This document shows positions 1-8,769 of a DNA stretch of 64,000 nucleotides, piece by piece. A program made the position numbers and the translations under genes. The notes under the pieces were generated by a model that worked only from the letters and a program-made list of their open reading frames with translations, ran no database searches and was not told where the DNA came from. The stretch comes from Natronospirillum sp965602035 (GTDB lineage: Bacteria > Pseudomonadota > Gammaproteobacteria > Pseudomonadales > Natronospirillaceae): NCBI GenBank assembly GCA_965602035.1, contig OZ271919.1, positions 1,798,001 through 1,862,000 of the forward strand, read 5' to 3'. The first letter of the stretch is position 1; each line of letters starts with the position of its first letter.

Positions 1-67
1 CATGACGGGCGAACAAAAACAGCGGTACCTCGCACTCTTGAAACTGGGCAAGTCCAACCCAATCTGA
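1..67 (+). CDS. C-terminal end of an upstream gene, probably DNA primase (partial)
   Basis: An open frame enters from the left edge (frame 2) and stops with TGA at 65-67. It encodes about 21 residues, ending in LLKLGKSNPI. The glutamine/lysine-rich helical tail and the position directly upstream of rpoD fit the end of DnaG in the conserved rpsU-dnaG-rpoD order of gammaproteobacteria. The assignment rests on synteny, since too little protein is visible for a family call. Confidence 0.45.
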   Translation, partial: MTGEQKQRYLALLKLGKSNPI

Positions 68-270
68 AAGGGTCCGGGAGAATAGAGTGGAAAGCTGCTT
101 TTTCACACGGCCACGGACTCTTGCCGGGGACGGAAATCCGGAAAAATCAGTGTAACAGGTAGCGCCAACGAGGGAGTTTGCGCTATACTATTGCGCCTTT
201 TTTCAGCCGGACCGGGATACAGGCTGAAAAATCCGACATTCCCAAACACTGAACGCATACAGGTATTTGG

Positions 271-2127
271 ATGGCTGAAAAATCTCAGCAACAGCAGTCG
301 CGCCTCAAGAAGCTCATCGCCAAAGGTAAGGATCAGGGCTACCTGACCTACGCTGAAGTGAATGACCATCTGCCGGAAGAAATTGCCAGCCCGGAGCAGG
401 TGGAAGACATCATCAGGATGATCAACGATATCGGCATCAGCGTCGTGGAAGTAGCGCCTGAAGATGGCGATGCCCTGTTCATGGCAGACGACGCCAACAC
501 CACTGATGAAGACGCCTCCGAGGAAGCCGCCGCCGCCCTGGTGGCGGTAGAATCCGACACCGGTCGCACAACGGACCCGGTGCGCATGTATATGCGCGAG
601 ATGGGTACCGTAGAACTGCTTACCCGGGAAGGCGAAATTGTTATTGCCAAGCGCATCGAGGAAGGCGTGCGGGAAGTGATGGCGGCGTTGGCCCATTTCC
701 CGGGCAACATCGAACACGTCCTGAGCGAATACGATGCGAGTCAGGAAGAAGAAGGCCGGCTTACCGACATTCTGAACAGCTTTCTGGACCCGGACGATCA
801 TGAAGCATCGCCCGATGACGAAGCCACCACGGAAATGGTGAAAGAGTCTGACATTCAGAAGAATGCGGACGACATGGACGATGACGACAGCGAAGACGAC
901 CCGTCGGATGGCGGCGTAGACCCTGAAGTAGCGCGCCAGCGGTTTGAAGCGCTGCGCGCGGCGTATCAGGACGCCCATGCGACCATAGAAAAGCACGGCC
1001 GCGACAGCAAGGAAGCCAACGATGCCCTGAATCGTGTCGGTGAGATATTTGCCCCGTTCAAACTCGCCAACCGCCAGTATGACCTGTTGCTCGACAATGT
1101 GCGGACTGCGGTGAACACCGTGCGCACCCAGGAGCGCAACATGCTGCGCATCTGCACGGAGCAGGTACCCATGCCCCGCCGTGAATTCATCAAAGGGTTC
1201 CAGGGCAACGAAACCAGCGATGAATGGCTCGAGTCACTGTTCGACGATGACACCTACGGACAACGCCTGTTCGAGTATGAAATCGAACTCAAGCGTGCTC
1301 AGCGCAAGCTGCGCAACCTGGTGAAACAAACCGGCATCAGCCTGGCGGAAATCAAGGACATTCACCGGCGCATTTCCATTGGCGAAGCCCGTGCTCGCCG
1401 TGCCAAGAAGGAAATGGTTGAGGCCAACCTTCGCCTGGTGATTTCAATTGCCAAGAAATACACCAACCGTGGGCTTCAGTTCCTCGACCTGATCCAGGAA
1501 GGCAATATCGGCCTGATGAAGGCCGTCGACAAGTTCGAATACCGCCGCGGCTACAAGTTTTCCACCTATGCGACCTGGTGGATACGCCAGGCCATTACGC
1601 GGTCGATTGCCGACCAGGCACGCACGATCCGTATTCCGGTGCACATGATCGAAACGATCAACAAGCTGAACCGGATCTCGCGTCAGATGCTGCAGGAAAT
1701 GGGCCGCGAAGCCACACCGGAGGAACTCGCCGAACGGATGGACATGCCGGAAGACAAGATCCGGAAAGTGCTGAAAATCGCCAAGGAACCGATCTCGCTG
1801 GAAACCCCCATCGGCGACGACGAAGATTCCAGCCTGGGGGATTTCATCGAAGACGGCACCATGGAATCGCCGTCCGACAGCGCTTACGACAAGAGCCTGG
1901 AAGAAGCGACCCGCGACGTGCTCGGCGGCCTGACTGCCCGCGAAGCGAAAGTTCTGCGCATGCGTTTCGGTATCGACATGAACACCGACCACACGCTGGA
2001 AGAAGTCGGCAAGCAGTTTGATGTCACGCGCGAGCGTATCCGTCAGATAGAAGCGAAAGCCCTGCGCAAACTGCGGCACCCCAGCCGTTCAGACCACCTG
2101 CGCAGCTTCATGGACGAAAACTTCTGA
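271..2127 (+). CDS. rpoD: RNA polymerase sigma factor RpoD (sigma-70)
   Basis: Primary housekeeping sigma factor, 618 residues, the usual length for gammaproteobacterial RpoD. Region 1.1 occupies roughly the first 80 residues. An acidic non-conserved region (about 150-230, many D and E) follows. Regions 2.1-2.4 lie near 383-455, with the ANLRLVIS, GLQFLDLIQEGN and YKFSTYATWWIRQA blocks that bind core polymerase and the -10 element. Region 4.2 near the C-terminus carries VTRERIRQIEAKALRKLR, the -35-recognition helix. The ATG at 271 gives the conserved start MAEKSQQQQSRLK. The roughly 200 nt upstream carry no gene and presumably hold its promoter. Confidence 0.99.
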   Translation: MAEKSQQQQSRLKKLIAKGKDQGYLTYAEVNDHLPEEIASPEQVEDIIRMINDIGISVVEVAPEDGDALFMADDANTTDEDASEEAAAALVAVESDTGRTTDPVRMYMREMGTVELLTREGEIVIAKRIEEGVREVMAALAHFPGNIEHVLSEYDASQEEEGRLTDILNSFLDPDDHEASPDDEATTEMVKESDIQKNADDMDDDDSEDDPSDGGVDPEVARQRFEALRAAYQDAHATIEKHGRDSKEANDALNRVGEIFAPFKLANRQYDLLLDNVRTAVNTVRTQERNMLRICTEQVPMPRREFIKGFQGNETSDEWLESLFDDDTYGQRLFEYEIELKRAQRKLRNLVKQTGISLAEIKDIHRRISIGEARARRAKKEMVEANLRLVISIAKKYTNRGLQFLDLIQEGNIGLMKAVDKFEYRRGYKFSTYATWWIRQAITRSIADQARTIRIPVHMIETINKLNRISRQMLQEMGREATPEELAERMDMPEDKIRKVLKIAKEPISLETPIGDDEDSSLGDFIEDGTMESPSDSAYDKSLEEATRDVLGGLTAREAKVLRMRFGIDMNTDHTLEEVGKQFDVTRERIRQIEAKALRKLRHPSRSDHLRSFMDENF

Positions 2128-2156
2128 CGTCGCTATAATCTGGCCGCGTTTTATTC

Positions 2157-2270
2157 GCAGCCTTCGGCAGCTCCTACATGCACGACCTCCCTGTAGGAGC
2201 GACCTAAGGGCGCGATTGTTGTAGGATCTGCCGGAGGCTGCGATGATTCACGACCTTCGGTCGCTCCTAC
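2157..2270. repeat. REP-like nested inverted repeats downstream of rpoD
   Basis: Two nested inverted repeats occupy the start of the gene-free stretch 2128-2542. The arms at 2157-2178 and 2220-2241 are 22 nt each and match at 20 positions when one is reverse-complemented. The arms at 2193-2204 (GTAGGAGCGACC) and 2259-2270 (GGTCGCTCCTAC) are a perfect 12-nt pair. The GTAGGAGCGACC core is typical of the REP/BIME elements scattered through Pseudomonas-type genomes. Such a structure could act as a transcript 3' stabiliser or terminator for rpoD, but there is no T-run. Confidence 0.7.
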
Positions 2271-2355
2271 ATAAACGCTGCGTACATGACGTAGCAAATC
2301 GAGGAACAACGAAGCCAGTCGGCAAGCGTCAGAACTGACGCAGGTATTTGCCTTC

Positions 2356-2475
2356 AGGGCAAGGCGCCCCGCAGATCAGCGAGGGAGCAACGAAGACAAG
2401 AGACAACGATGATTCCGGTATTTGCGCCGGATTTTGAGTGAAGGGCAAGGCGCCCCGCAGCTCAGGAAGGGAGCA
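2356..2475. repeat. Imperfect tandem direct repeat before the tRNA
   Basis: The 19-mer AGGGCAAGGCGCCCCGCAG occurs at 2356-2374 and again at 2442-2460. Each copy is followed by a similar tail (TCAG, then GAGGGAGCA or GAAGGGAGCA). The two copies are 86 nt apart and sit just upstream of the tRNA gene. No coding frame or promoter is evident in this stretch. It looks like a degenerate intergenic repeat family. Confidence 0.6.
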
Positions 2476-2542
2476 TACACCAAGTATGTGACCGAGATGA
2501 GCGAGGACGCAACGCAGCCATTCTCTCAAAAGACAAGCAAAG

Positions 2543-2619
2543 GGGCCTTTAGCTCAGTTGGTCAGAGCAGTCGACTCATAATCGATTGGTCGCTGGTTCA
2601 AGTCCAGCAAGGCCCACCA
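2543..2619 (+). tRNA. tRNA-Ile2 (anticodon CAU, lysidine type)
   Basis: A complete cloverleaf is visible. The acceptor stem is GGGCCTT paired with AAGGCCC, followed by an encoded CCA end (2617-2619). The D arm has GGTC, the T arm reads GGTTCAAGTCC, and the anticodon arm has the loop CTCATAA with CAT at 2577-2579. The anticodon-arm context GACTCATAATCG and the TGGTCGCTGG variable/T-arm region match the tRNA-Ile that reads AUA after TilS converts C34 to lysidine, rather than an initiator or elongator tRNA-Met. The encoded 3' end overlaps the end of the convergent regulator gene. Confidence 0.93.
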
Positions 2620-3626
2620 CTCCCCGCAGTACATGCAAATCCGTTGATGCCGCTAGTTCGCCCGGAATCTTTCCGGTATTCACCGGGGGTCAAGCCAACA
2701 ACACGGTGAAATACTTTGCGAAAGGCGCCAGGGTCCAGATAGCCGACTTCCCAGGCAATACTGTCTACCGACATTCGTGTGAATTGCAACAACTCCCTGG
2801 CCTTACCCACCCGCAACCGTTGCCAATAATCGGAAGGCGTCATGCCCGTTGCCCGGATAAGCCGGCGCTGAAACGTGCGCTCGTTCAGGCCCGCGACGCG
2901 GGCCATTTCGGAAACGTTTATCGCTCGGGGTTCCGTCTCTTGCAGCCAGTGCTGCACCGCCAGAATGGCGGAGTCGCCGTGCATGAGTGGCGGAGAAAAC
3001 ACGCTGTAATATCGCTGTTCGCGTCCCGGAGGGTCTACCAGCAGCAATTGCGCCGTACGCATCATGACCGACGGGCCCAGGAACCGGTCCAGCAGCTTCA
3101 GGCCCAGATCAGTCCAGGCCATCGCACCACCTGCGGTTACAATTTCTCCATCATCAATGACCAGTCGATCTGTATCGAGATGTACCCCGGGGAACCGTTC
3201 ACGGAATCGTTCTGCATACATCCAGTGTGTAGTTGCCCGACGTCCGTTTAACAAGCCGGTTTCTGCCAGAATAAAAGCGCCGGCACAGACAGACGCCAGA
3301 ATGCCCCCAGTGTGGTGATGGCGGCTCAACCAGTCCACAAAAGGGTTGGCCACGTCACTCCCAGGAGGTGCCACCAGGCTGGGCGGCATGAGCAGTACTG
3401 TGGGTTCACCGGATCTTTCCGGGTGGGAGTCATAACCACGCTCCGGCCGCATTGTTGCATTGTCCACTGACCAGTGGCTGACACGAATCGGGTGGTGATC
3501 GGCGTCGGGCGAGACCTCGTGGTTGGCAATGGACAACAGATCCGTCAGACCCGACAACGCCGCCTGCTGTGCGTTCGGGTAGCAGAGCAGACCAATTTCC
3601 ACCCAATTATGGTTTGACGCCACCAT
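2598..3626 (-). CDS. GlxA-type transcriptional regulator (DJ-1/PfpI + AraC HTH)
   Basis: A 342-residue regulator with two domains. Residues about 10-190 form a class I glutamine amidotransferase-like DJ-1/PfpI domain (CAGAFILAETGLLNGRRATTHW surrounds the nucleophile-elbow cysteine). Residues about 225-325 form an AraC/XylS DNA-binding domain with two helix-turn-helices (VSEMARVAGLNERTFQRRLIRATG and SVDSIAWEVGYLDPGAFRKVFHR). It is divergent from the isochorismatase-like gene at 3744, which it probably controls. Its last codons read into the 3' end of the tRNA-Ile2 gene, so the exact C-terminus (GSGGPCWT) is partly tRNA-derived. Confidence 0.9.
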   Translation of the reverse strand: MVASNHNWVEIGLLCYPNAQQAALSGLTDLLSIANHEVSPDADHHPIRVSHWSVDNATMRPERGYDSHPERSGEPTVLLMPPSLVAPPGSDVANPFVDWLSRHHHTGGILASVCAGAFILAETGLLNGRRATTHWMYAERFRERFPGVHLDTDRLVIDDGEIVTAGGAMAWTDLGLKLLDRFLGPSVMMRTAQLLLVDPPGREQRYYSVFSPPLMHGDSAILAVQHWLQETEPRAINVSEMARVAGLNERTFQRRLIRATGMTPSDYWQRLRVGKARELLQFTRMSVDSIAWEVGYLDPGAFRKVFHRVVGLTPGEYRKDSGRTSGINGFACTAGSGGPCWT

Positions 3627-3743
3627 TTGTCGTATATGCCCTTAAATTTGTCGAATATGACAATATCGAACCTGCGGCGAAACCGGGATCATGTCAACAC
3701 GCTGAAACGCGTATTCATGAATCTAGAATTGGAGCAAGACGAT

Positions 3744-4292
3744 ATGGCCGCGCGTGCATTGATTGTAGTAGACATTCAGAACGAATATTTTCCCGGCGGT
3801 AATCTGCCGCTCGAGGGCATCGAGCAGGCGGCGGAGAACGCCGCCCGCATGATTGATTTCGCTCGGAAAAATCAGGATCTGGTCGTGCATATTCACCACG
3901 AGATGCCGATGGCAAATGCCCCCATCTTTGCGCCGGGATCCGATGGTTTGAAAATAAATGATGCCGTCGCACCCGTTGAATCTGAGCCCGTCATCCAGAA
4001 GCACTCACCCAATGCGTTTCTGAACACAAACCTCAAAGAGGTCCTGGAGGAAAATGGAGTAAATGAAGTGCTTATCGTTGGCGCGATGAGCCAGATGTGC
4101 ATAGACGCCACCAGTCGCGCGGCGGCTGACATGGGCTACAAGCTGACCGTTGTGCACGATGCCTGTGCCACCCGTGACCTGGAGTTCGAAGGGCGCACTA
4201 TACCGGCTGCACAGGTTCATGACACGATCATGGCAGCATTGGAATTTGCGTATGGTACTGTAACGACCACCAAGGCATTGACTGCGGCCTGA
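3744..4292 (+). CDS. Isochorismatase-family cysteine hydrolase
   Basis: A 182-residue hydrolase of the isochorismatase/nicotinamidase superfamily. The catalytic triad is visible: D10 in VVDIQNEYF, K86 in QKHSPNAF and C119 in MSQMCIDATSRAA. The frame stays open upstream to 3627, but the ATG at 3744 starts the family-typical ARALIVVDIQ strand and has GGAGC eight or so bases upstream, so it is preferred. The natural substrate cannot be read from the sequence. A divergent GlxA-type regulator next door is a common arrangement for this family. Confidence 0.88.
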   Translation: MAARALIVVDIQNEYFPGGNLPLEGIEQAAENAARMIDFARKNQDLVVHIHHEMPMANAPIFAPGSDGLKINDAVAPVESEPVIQKHSPNAFLNTNLKEVLEENGVNEVLIVGAMSQMCIDATSRAAADMGYKLTVVHDACATRDLEFEGRTIPAAQVHDTIMAALEFAYGTVTTTKALTAA

Positions 4293-4332
4293 CGGGCCAT
4301 AGTGCGCATGGGAACAGGAGCATTCCGATCAG

Positions 4333-4360
4333 ACCCGGGGGTCACTATTCGCTCCCGGGT
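4333..4360. terminator. Possible bidirectional terminator between convergent genes
   Basis: ACCCGGG (4333-4339) pairs with CCCGGGT (4354-4360) around a 14-nt loop, between the stops of two convergent genes. A short T-containing tract follows on the plus side. The loop is long and the T-run weak, so this is only a candidate. Confidence 0.35.
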
Positions 4361-5127
4361 TAACGTTTCCCGGCGGGGCTGGCGTTTGGGAGCCTGGCCA
4401 AACGGCCGCCGTCGACCACAAATTCCTGCCCGGTTATCCAGGCGGCCTCGTCTGAAGCGAGCCAGCTTACCATGTTAGCCACATCTTCAGGGTCGCCCAA
4501 CCGACCGGCAGGGTGTATTGAGCGCATTGCGTCTTCAAACGAGACTACGTCATCGGCGTCGTCCATATACCCCTGATTCAGGGGCGTTACGATCCACCCC
4601 GGGCATACCACATTGCAACGAATGCCATACGCGCCGAGGTCAATCGCAGTGGCTCGGGTCAACCCATGTACGCCCGCTTTGGACGCCGCATAAGGAGCGT
4701 GGTCATCGTTGTTGGCCAGGCCTTCGACCGAACCGATATTGACAATAGCGCCGGCCTTCTGGTGCATCATCAATTCGGCGGCGGCCTTGCTGCAGATGAA
4801 GACACCCCGAAGATTCACGGCCATGGTCTGATCCCAATCAGCAACACTGGTTTCCAGAAAGTGCTTTTGATCCATGATCCCGGCACTGTTCACCAGAACA
4901 TCGACGCGACCCCACGCCTGCTCCATATACCTGAAAAAATCGGTGATGGAACCTTCGTCGGACACATCCAGAGGGTGGTAATCCACCTTGGCCGAAAAGG
5001 CCTGCTGCACGGGTTTTCTGCTACCGACGACAACATGCGCCCCTTCCCGGGCAAACTTGTCCGCGATTGCCCAGCCGATACCTTGTGAGCCGCCGGTTAC
5101 CACAGTGACCTGATCCTGGTGCCGCAT
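4360..5127 (-). CDS. Short-chain dehydrogenase/reductase (SDR)
   Basis: A 255-residue classical SDR that oxidises or reduces a carbonyl/alcohol pair with NAD(P). It has the glycine-rich TGGSQGIG nucleotide motif (about 11-18), NSAG, the catalytic serine in IVNIGSVEG, and YAASK with the catalytic Tyr/Lys. The C-terminal WITGQEFVVDGG block is also typical. The ATG at 5127 is preferred over the upstream ATG at 5151 because AAAGGGAG lies about nine bases before it. The substrate is unknown. It is transcribed toward the isochorismatase-like gene. Confidence 0.92.
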   Translation of the reverse strand: MRHQDQVTVVTGGSQGIGWAIADKFAREGAHVVVGSRKPVQQAFSAKVDYHPLDVSDEGSITDFFRYMEQAWGRVDVLVNSAGIMDQKHFLETSVADWDQTMAVNLRGVFICSKAAAELMMHQKAGAIVNIGSVEGLANNDDHAPYAASKAGVHGLTRATAIDLGAYGIRCNVVCPGWIVTPLNQGYMDDADDVVSFEDAMRSIHPAGRLGDPEDVANMVSWLASDEAAWITGQEFVVDGGRLARLPNASPAGKR

Positions 5128-5204
5128 GGTGGAACTCCCTTTGAATATCAATGGGCAGAGATGATTGAAGTCTGAGCGAACGACAATGCCGCAGCCTGCA
5201 AACG

Positions 5205-6137
5205 CTAGCTTCCCGCTACCGTGGCATGCGCGCTGGTCTGTCGCAATGGGTACTCACGGATAGTGGACTGCAACTGGTTTGCCAGAAGCTGCACCGCTTC
5301 TTTGGCGCGGCCGGGTCTCCGGTGCAGCGTGATTTCCGAATACGGGAGTTCCGGCAACCCATCCTCTACGCCCAGTATCCGGAGATCGGGGCTGAGCATC
5401 GACGGTATCAATACCGTCACCGCCAGTCCGGCTCGAACTGCGGCGGACAACCCCGAAAGGCTGGGGCTGGCATAGGCAATGCGCCAGCGGATGCCAGCAG
5501 TGTCGAGCGCCGCAATAGCCCGTTCCCGAAATGTGCAGACCCCTTCTCTGGATACCGCCAGCGGAAGGGGCGACCGAAAATGAGTGTCATAGCCGACCGC
5601 TCCCGCCCACACCATGGGCTCACGCCTCAGCACGTCACCCCCGGGGCTGTTGGGTTGGCGCGTGGCAATGGCCAGATCCAGCGCGCCGGCTTTGACCTCC
5701 TGAACCAGTTCAACGCTCAGGCCACAGCGAACTTCCAACTCCACCGCCGGGAAGCGCGTCTCGAATTCCGATAATGCTTCCGGAAGATACATCACATAAT
5801 CGTCAGGAATGCCGAGCCGAACGACGCCGTCGAGGCGCTGGTCGCGTACATCCTGCCACGCCAGATTATTCTGCCGCAGCATCTGGCGCGCATGGGCCAG
5901 CAACCGGTCCCCAGCCGTCGTTGGAATCGCCGATTTCTGGCCTCGTTGCAATAACCGACAACCCAGCGCCTCCTCAAGGCGCCTCATATGCGCACTGACA
6001 GTGGACTGAGCCAGGTGCAGATGCTCCGACGCCGCGGTGAAGCCGCCGTTGTCGACCACGCTTACAAACGTGTTCAGCACGACCAGGTCAAGAGGCCGGG
6101 GAGAGTTCATTACGGTCATCACGATTTCCGATGGCAT
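5205..6137 (-). CDS. LysR-family transcriptional regulator
   Basis: A LysR-type regulator of about 310 residues. The N-terminal winged HTH is clear (DLVVLNTFVSVVDNGGFTAA, then LAQSTVSAHMRRLEEALG) and is followed by a periplasmic-binding-like effector domain. The open frame extends to 6269, but the LysR fold begins near the cluster of ATGs at 6137, 6119 and 6110. The 6137 start is used and the true start may be any of these. It is divergent from the EamA exporter at 6287, the usual arrangement for a LysR regulator and its target. Confidence 0.9.
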   Translation of the reverse strand: MPSEIVMTVMNSPRPLDLVVLNTFVSVVDNGGFTAASEHLHLAQSTVSAHMRRLEEALGCRLLQRGQKSAIPTTAGDRLLAHARQMLRQNNLAWQDVRDQRLDGVVRLGIPDDYVMYLPEALSEFETRFPAVELEVRCGLSVELVQEVKAGALDLAIATRQPNSPGGDVLRREPMVWAGAVGYDTHFRSPLPLAVSREGVCTFRERAIAALDTAGIRWRIAYASPSLSGLSAAVRAGLAVTVLIPSMLSPDLRILGVEDGLPELPYSEITLHRRPGRAKEAVQLLANQLQSTIREYPLRQTSAHATVAGS

Positions 6138-6286
6138 TATCAAAAGTCTTCGTTTCCGTAATGTAACAGCCACTGACAGAATTCGCATCAGCCAACTGGG
6201 ACACCGTAGCCCCGGCGCAGGAATACGCGCGTTAGAGCGGGTTCGACCGCCCAGACCGACTGCACGCAATAAAAAGGGAGACTGCC

Positions 6287-7219
6287 ATGAGAAACACCCA
6301 GGCTATTGGCCTGATTGCCGCCGCGATGACCATTGCATTGTGGGCTGCATTGCCAGTACTGCGAGGCTTGGTAAGCCTGCCGCCCATGCTGACTGGTTCG
6401 GTGGCTATGTTGTCTGCCGCCGTGGTGGCGCAGATGCTGGATAAAGGGTCAGGAGCCGGTCAACCTCGCCCGCCCCTGGCAGACGGCCCGTTCTGGCTCA
6501 TGGGGGTGGGTGGTCTCACAGGTGCCTTGTATTTCTATTTTCTGGCACTTGGGGAAGGCGACCCCGCCAAGGTGGCTCTGGTGACCTATACCTGGCCCAT
6601 CGGTTTGGTTCTGGTTGCCGACAAGCTGGCCGGCCGTGGTCTGAACTGGCGTGCGGTTGCAGGTGCTCTGGTTGCCTTCACCGGAGTAGCACCGCTGGTG
6701 CTGTCGTCCGGTAGTAGCATACCGACGTCGCCCCTGGCATACAGCGCCGGGATAGCCGCCGGCCTGTGCTGGATCCTATTTTCCCTGTACTTGCGCCTGG
6801 ACCGCCGCGCCGGCACCAGTGACTACAAATACCTGTTTGCCAGCGCCGCTGCGGTAACCTTTCTGCTGCACCTGGCGATCGAAGACCCGGTTGCCGGCAG
6901 CACCTATCAGGACTGGTTGTTTGCGTCGCTGATCGGTATCGGCCCATACGGCCTGGCCTTTGTCAGCTGGGGCTTCGCTCTGGGTCGTGCATCCGTATCG
7001 AGTCTTGGAATTCTTACCTTTATGGTTCCGATCCTGTCTGCTCTGTACCTGGTTTTCATAGGTTCAGCCGCTCTCAATAGTCAGATGACAGTTGCATTTG
7101 CGGCGATACTGGCCAGCGGCGCGCTGACTCAATACTCCGGTCCGCTCCTGAAACACCGCAAGCCGAGCACGGGTTCGGTGGCTACCTGGCTAGCCGGTAC
7201 AGAGAATCGCCCGGGCTAA
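6287..7219 (+). CDS. EamA/DMT-family membrane transporter
   Basis: A 310-residue inner-membrane protein with about ten hydrophobic segments arranged as two EamA repeats, as in drug/metabolite exporters (RhaT, YdcZ and amino-acid exporters). The first segment begins right at the N-terminus (AIGLIAAAMTIALWAALPVL), and the second repeat starts near 150 (AGIAAGLCWILFSLYLRL). The start has GGGAG about eight bases upstream. It is probably controlled by the divergent LysR regulator. Substrate unknown. Confidence 0.88.
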   Translation: MRNTQAIGLIAAAMTIALWAALPVLRGLVSLPPMLTGSVAMLSAAVVAQMLDKGSGAGQPRPPLADGPFWLMGVGGLTGALYFYFLALGEGDPAKVALVTYTWPIGLVLVADKLAGRGLNWRAVAGALVAFTGVAPLVLSSGSSIPTSPLAYSAGIAAGLCWILFSLYLRLDRRAGTSDYKYLFASAAAVTFLLHLAIEDPVAGSTYQDWLFASLIGIGPYGLAFVSWGFALGRASVSSLGILTFMVPILSALYLVFIGSAALNSQMTVAFAAILASGALTQYSGPLLKHRKPSTGSVATWLAGTENRPG

Positions 7220-7620
7220 CTCTGCCGACGTCGGAAGATCAACCTGTGTGACAGGGTGTAGTTGAAACACATACCCGCCACACCGCCGACCCAGACACCG
7301 AAGAGTGGCACCCAGAACAGCCAGCCGTCAGGCAGTACCAGGGCGTGACCTATGACCAGTACCAGGCTGAACAGACCGTAGTTGATCAACCCACCAGTGG
7401 CGTGAACACCGTAGTAGTGCGCCAGCTCGGTGAGAAAACCGTGCACCCGGGTGTGATTGTGGAAGGTGAAGCGGCGATTGAGAAAATAGCCCGTGGTCAT
7501 CGCCGCGAAGTAGGACAGTACCCGTGCAACGTAGACGTTGACTGCCCAGCCTTCGTGCAGCAGGTATAGACCACCGGCATCGATCACCGAAATTGTCGTG
7601 GCCACCAGTGAGTACCGCAT
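7216..7620 (-). CDS. GtrA-family small membrane protein
   Basis: A 134-residue protein with four predicted transmembrane helices and the GtrA-family signature YFLNRRFTF followed by CFNYTLSHRLIF near the C-terminus. GtrA proteins are implicated in moving lipid-linked sugars across the inner membrane. The frame continues upstream of the ATG with no usable start codon before a TGA, so the ATG at 7620 is used although the N-terminus is then short. The stop overlaps the end of the EamA gene. Confidence 0.8.
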   Translation of the reverse strand: MRYSLVATTISVIDAGGLYLLHEGWAVNVYVARVLSYFAAMTTGYFLNRRFTFHNHTRVHGFLTELAHYYGVHATGGLINYGLFSLVLVIGHALVLPDGWLFWVPLFGVWVGGVAGMCFNYTLSHRLIFRRRQS

Positions 7621-7740
7621 GAAGGTGATGGCGTGATGGGTGGAGTGTCTAAGCCGATTGAAAACGATAAAACCTGATCACCGCCGAAAATTCTGAAGCC
7701 ATAGGTTAGAGTAATGCCGACAAGATCTCCAGCAGCCCGG

Positions 7741-8766
7741 CTAACTACCCGGCTGCAACATCCCCACTGCGCGACGCACATACTCCTGGCCCGGCTTCTG
7801 ATGTCCAGGAGCCCGTACCGGCAGCATGCCATGCCACCAACCCTTGCGTTTCCCCGCAATAAAGATCACCAGATCACCGGGTGATTCGAATCGGACCGTA
7901 TAGCGTTGGATATGTATTTCCGACTCCGTGTTCTTGATCTGCCGCGCCACGTAGAACTCACCACCCGAAAAATCCACCTGCGGATCACTCAACATCAGTA
8001 CCGCCTGAACCGGCGGAGTTTCATCGTTATTGTCCTGGTGTGCCCAGTTTTCCGCGCCGTCACCCGCGAGCAGCAGGATACTCCTGCGCTCGGCCACTCC
8101 GCTTGATTCTGAGCTTTTGTAAGGTGTCCCCGGGCCGGCCAGCAGATCCTGGAGGGTGCTTATCAGTGCCTCATGCCAACCGGATTGATTGGCCAGTCCC
8201 ATATAGATACTTTGTGGTTCACCGGCGATCCCGTTACCCATGGTGCGCGCGAGTTTCGTTTTTCTGGCATCCGTCGACTCATATTCCGCACTGATCATTG
8301 GTGTGACCACAGCCTGTCGAATGGCGCAGGCGCCGTAGGATTCCAGCTGACGCCATACTGCTTTGCGGCACGACTCAGTGACCATCCCCTGATGCAGTGG
8401 TCCTGTGATGCTGTATTCGCCTTCTGGCAGGGCATTTGTCTCGACATGAATAACGGGGTTGGTTGAGGCAGTACGCCCTGTCTCTCTGTGGTTGCCTTCT
8501 GCGATTCTCCGGTGCGTTTCCCTGGCAGCATCGAACAGGCCGCCGACCGCGATACGGAAAGGCGTCGTGTTGGTTGCCACCCAGCCGAGCCCAACGTCTT
8601 CCAGCGCTTTGCGCAATGTGACCTGTTTCGGACTATTGAAATCCTCAAGCTCAAGCCGCCCGAGTGCAGCCCACACTACCGGCTCTGTGCCGGCCAACAG
8701 GCTGTGCTCCGGGAATCCGGACTTAATAAACGTATCGGACCATTCGGGCCACCCGTGCTGAGCCAT
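7741..8766 (-). CDS. Probable 2-oxoglutarate/Fe(II)-type oxygenase, uncharacterised
   Basis: A 341-residue protein I cannot name precisely. The C-terminal third looks like a double-stranded beta-helix oxygenase: a WAHQDNND stretch (HxD-like iron ligands), then SGGEFYVARQ, and later WWHGMLPVRAPG with a possible distal His and a basic 2OG-binding residue. The N-terminal half is mixed alpha/beta without a recognised motif. It runs in the same direction as the RidA-like gene, whose stop is 3 nt upstream of this start, so the two are probably co-transcribed. The oxygenase call is inference from motif spacing. Confidence 0.6.
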   Translation of the reverse strand: MAQHGWPEWSDTFIKSGFPEHSLLAGTEPVVWAALGRLELEDFNSPKQVTLRKALEDVGLGWVATNTTPFRIAVGGLFDAARETHRRIAEGNHRETGRTASTNPVIHVETNALPEGEYSITGPLHQGMVTESCRKAVWRQLESYGACAIRQAVVTPMISAEYESTDARKTKLARTMGNGIAGEPQSIYMGLANQSGWHEALISTLQDLLAGPGTPYKSSESSGVAERRSILLLAGDGAENWAHQDNNDETPPVQAVLMLSDPQVDFSGGEFYVARQIKNTESEIHIQRYTVRFESPGDLVIFIAGKRKGWWHGMLPVRAPGHQKPGQEYVRRAVGMLQPGS

Positions 8767-8769
8767 AAC

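Noticed and set aside
2543..2619. tRNA-Met as identity of the CAU tRNA
   Set aside because: The anticodon-arm context (GACTCATAATCG) and the TGGTCGCTGG variable/T-arm region match tRNA-Ile2. It also lacks the initiator features (C1-A72 mismatch, three G-C pairs in the anticodon stem).
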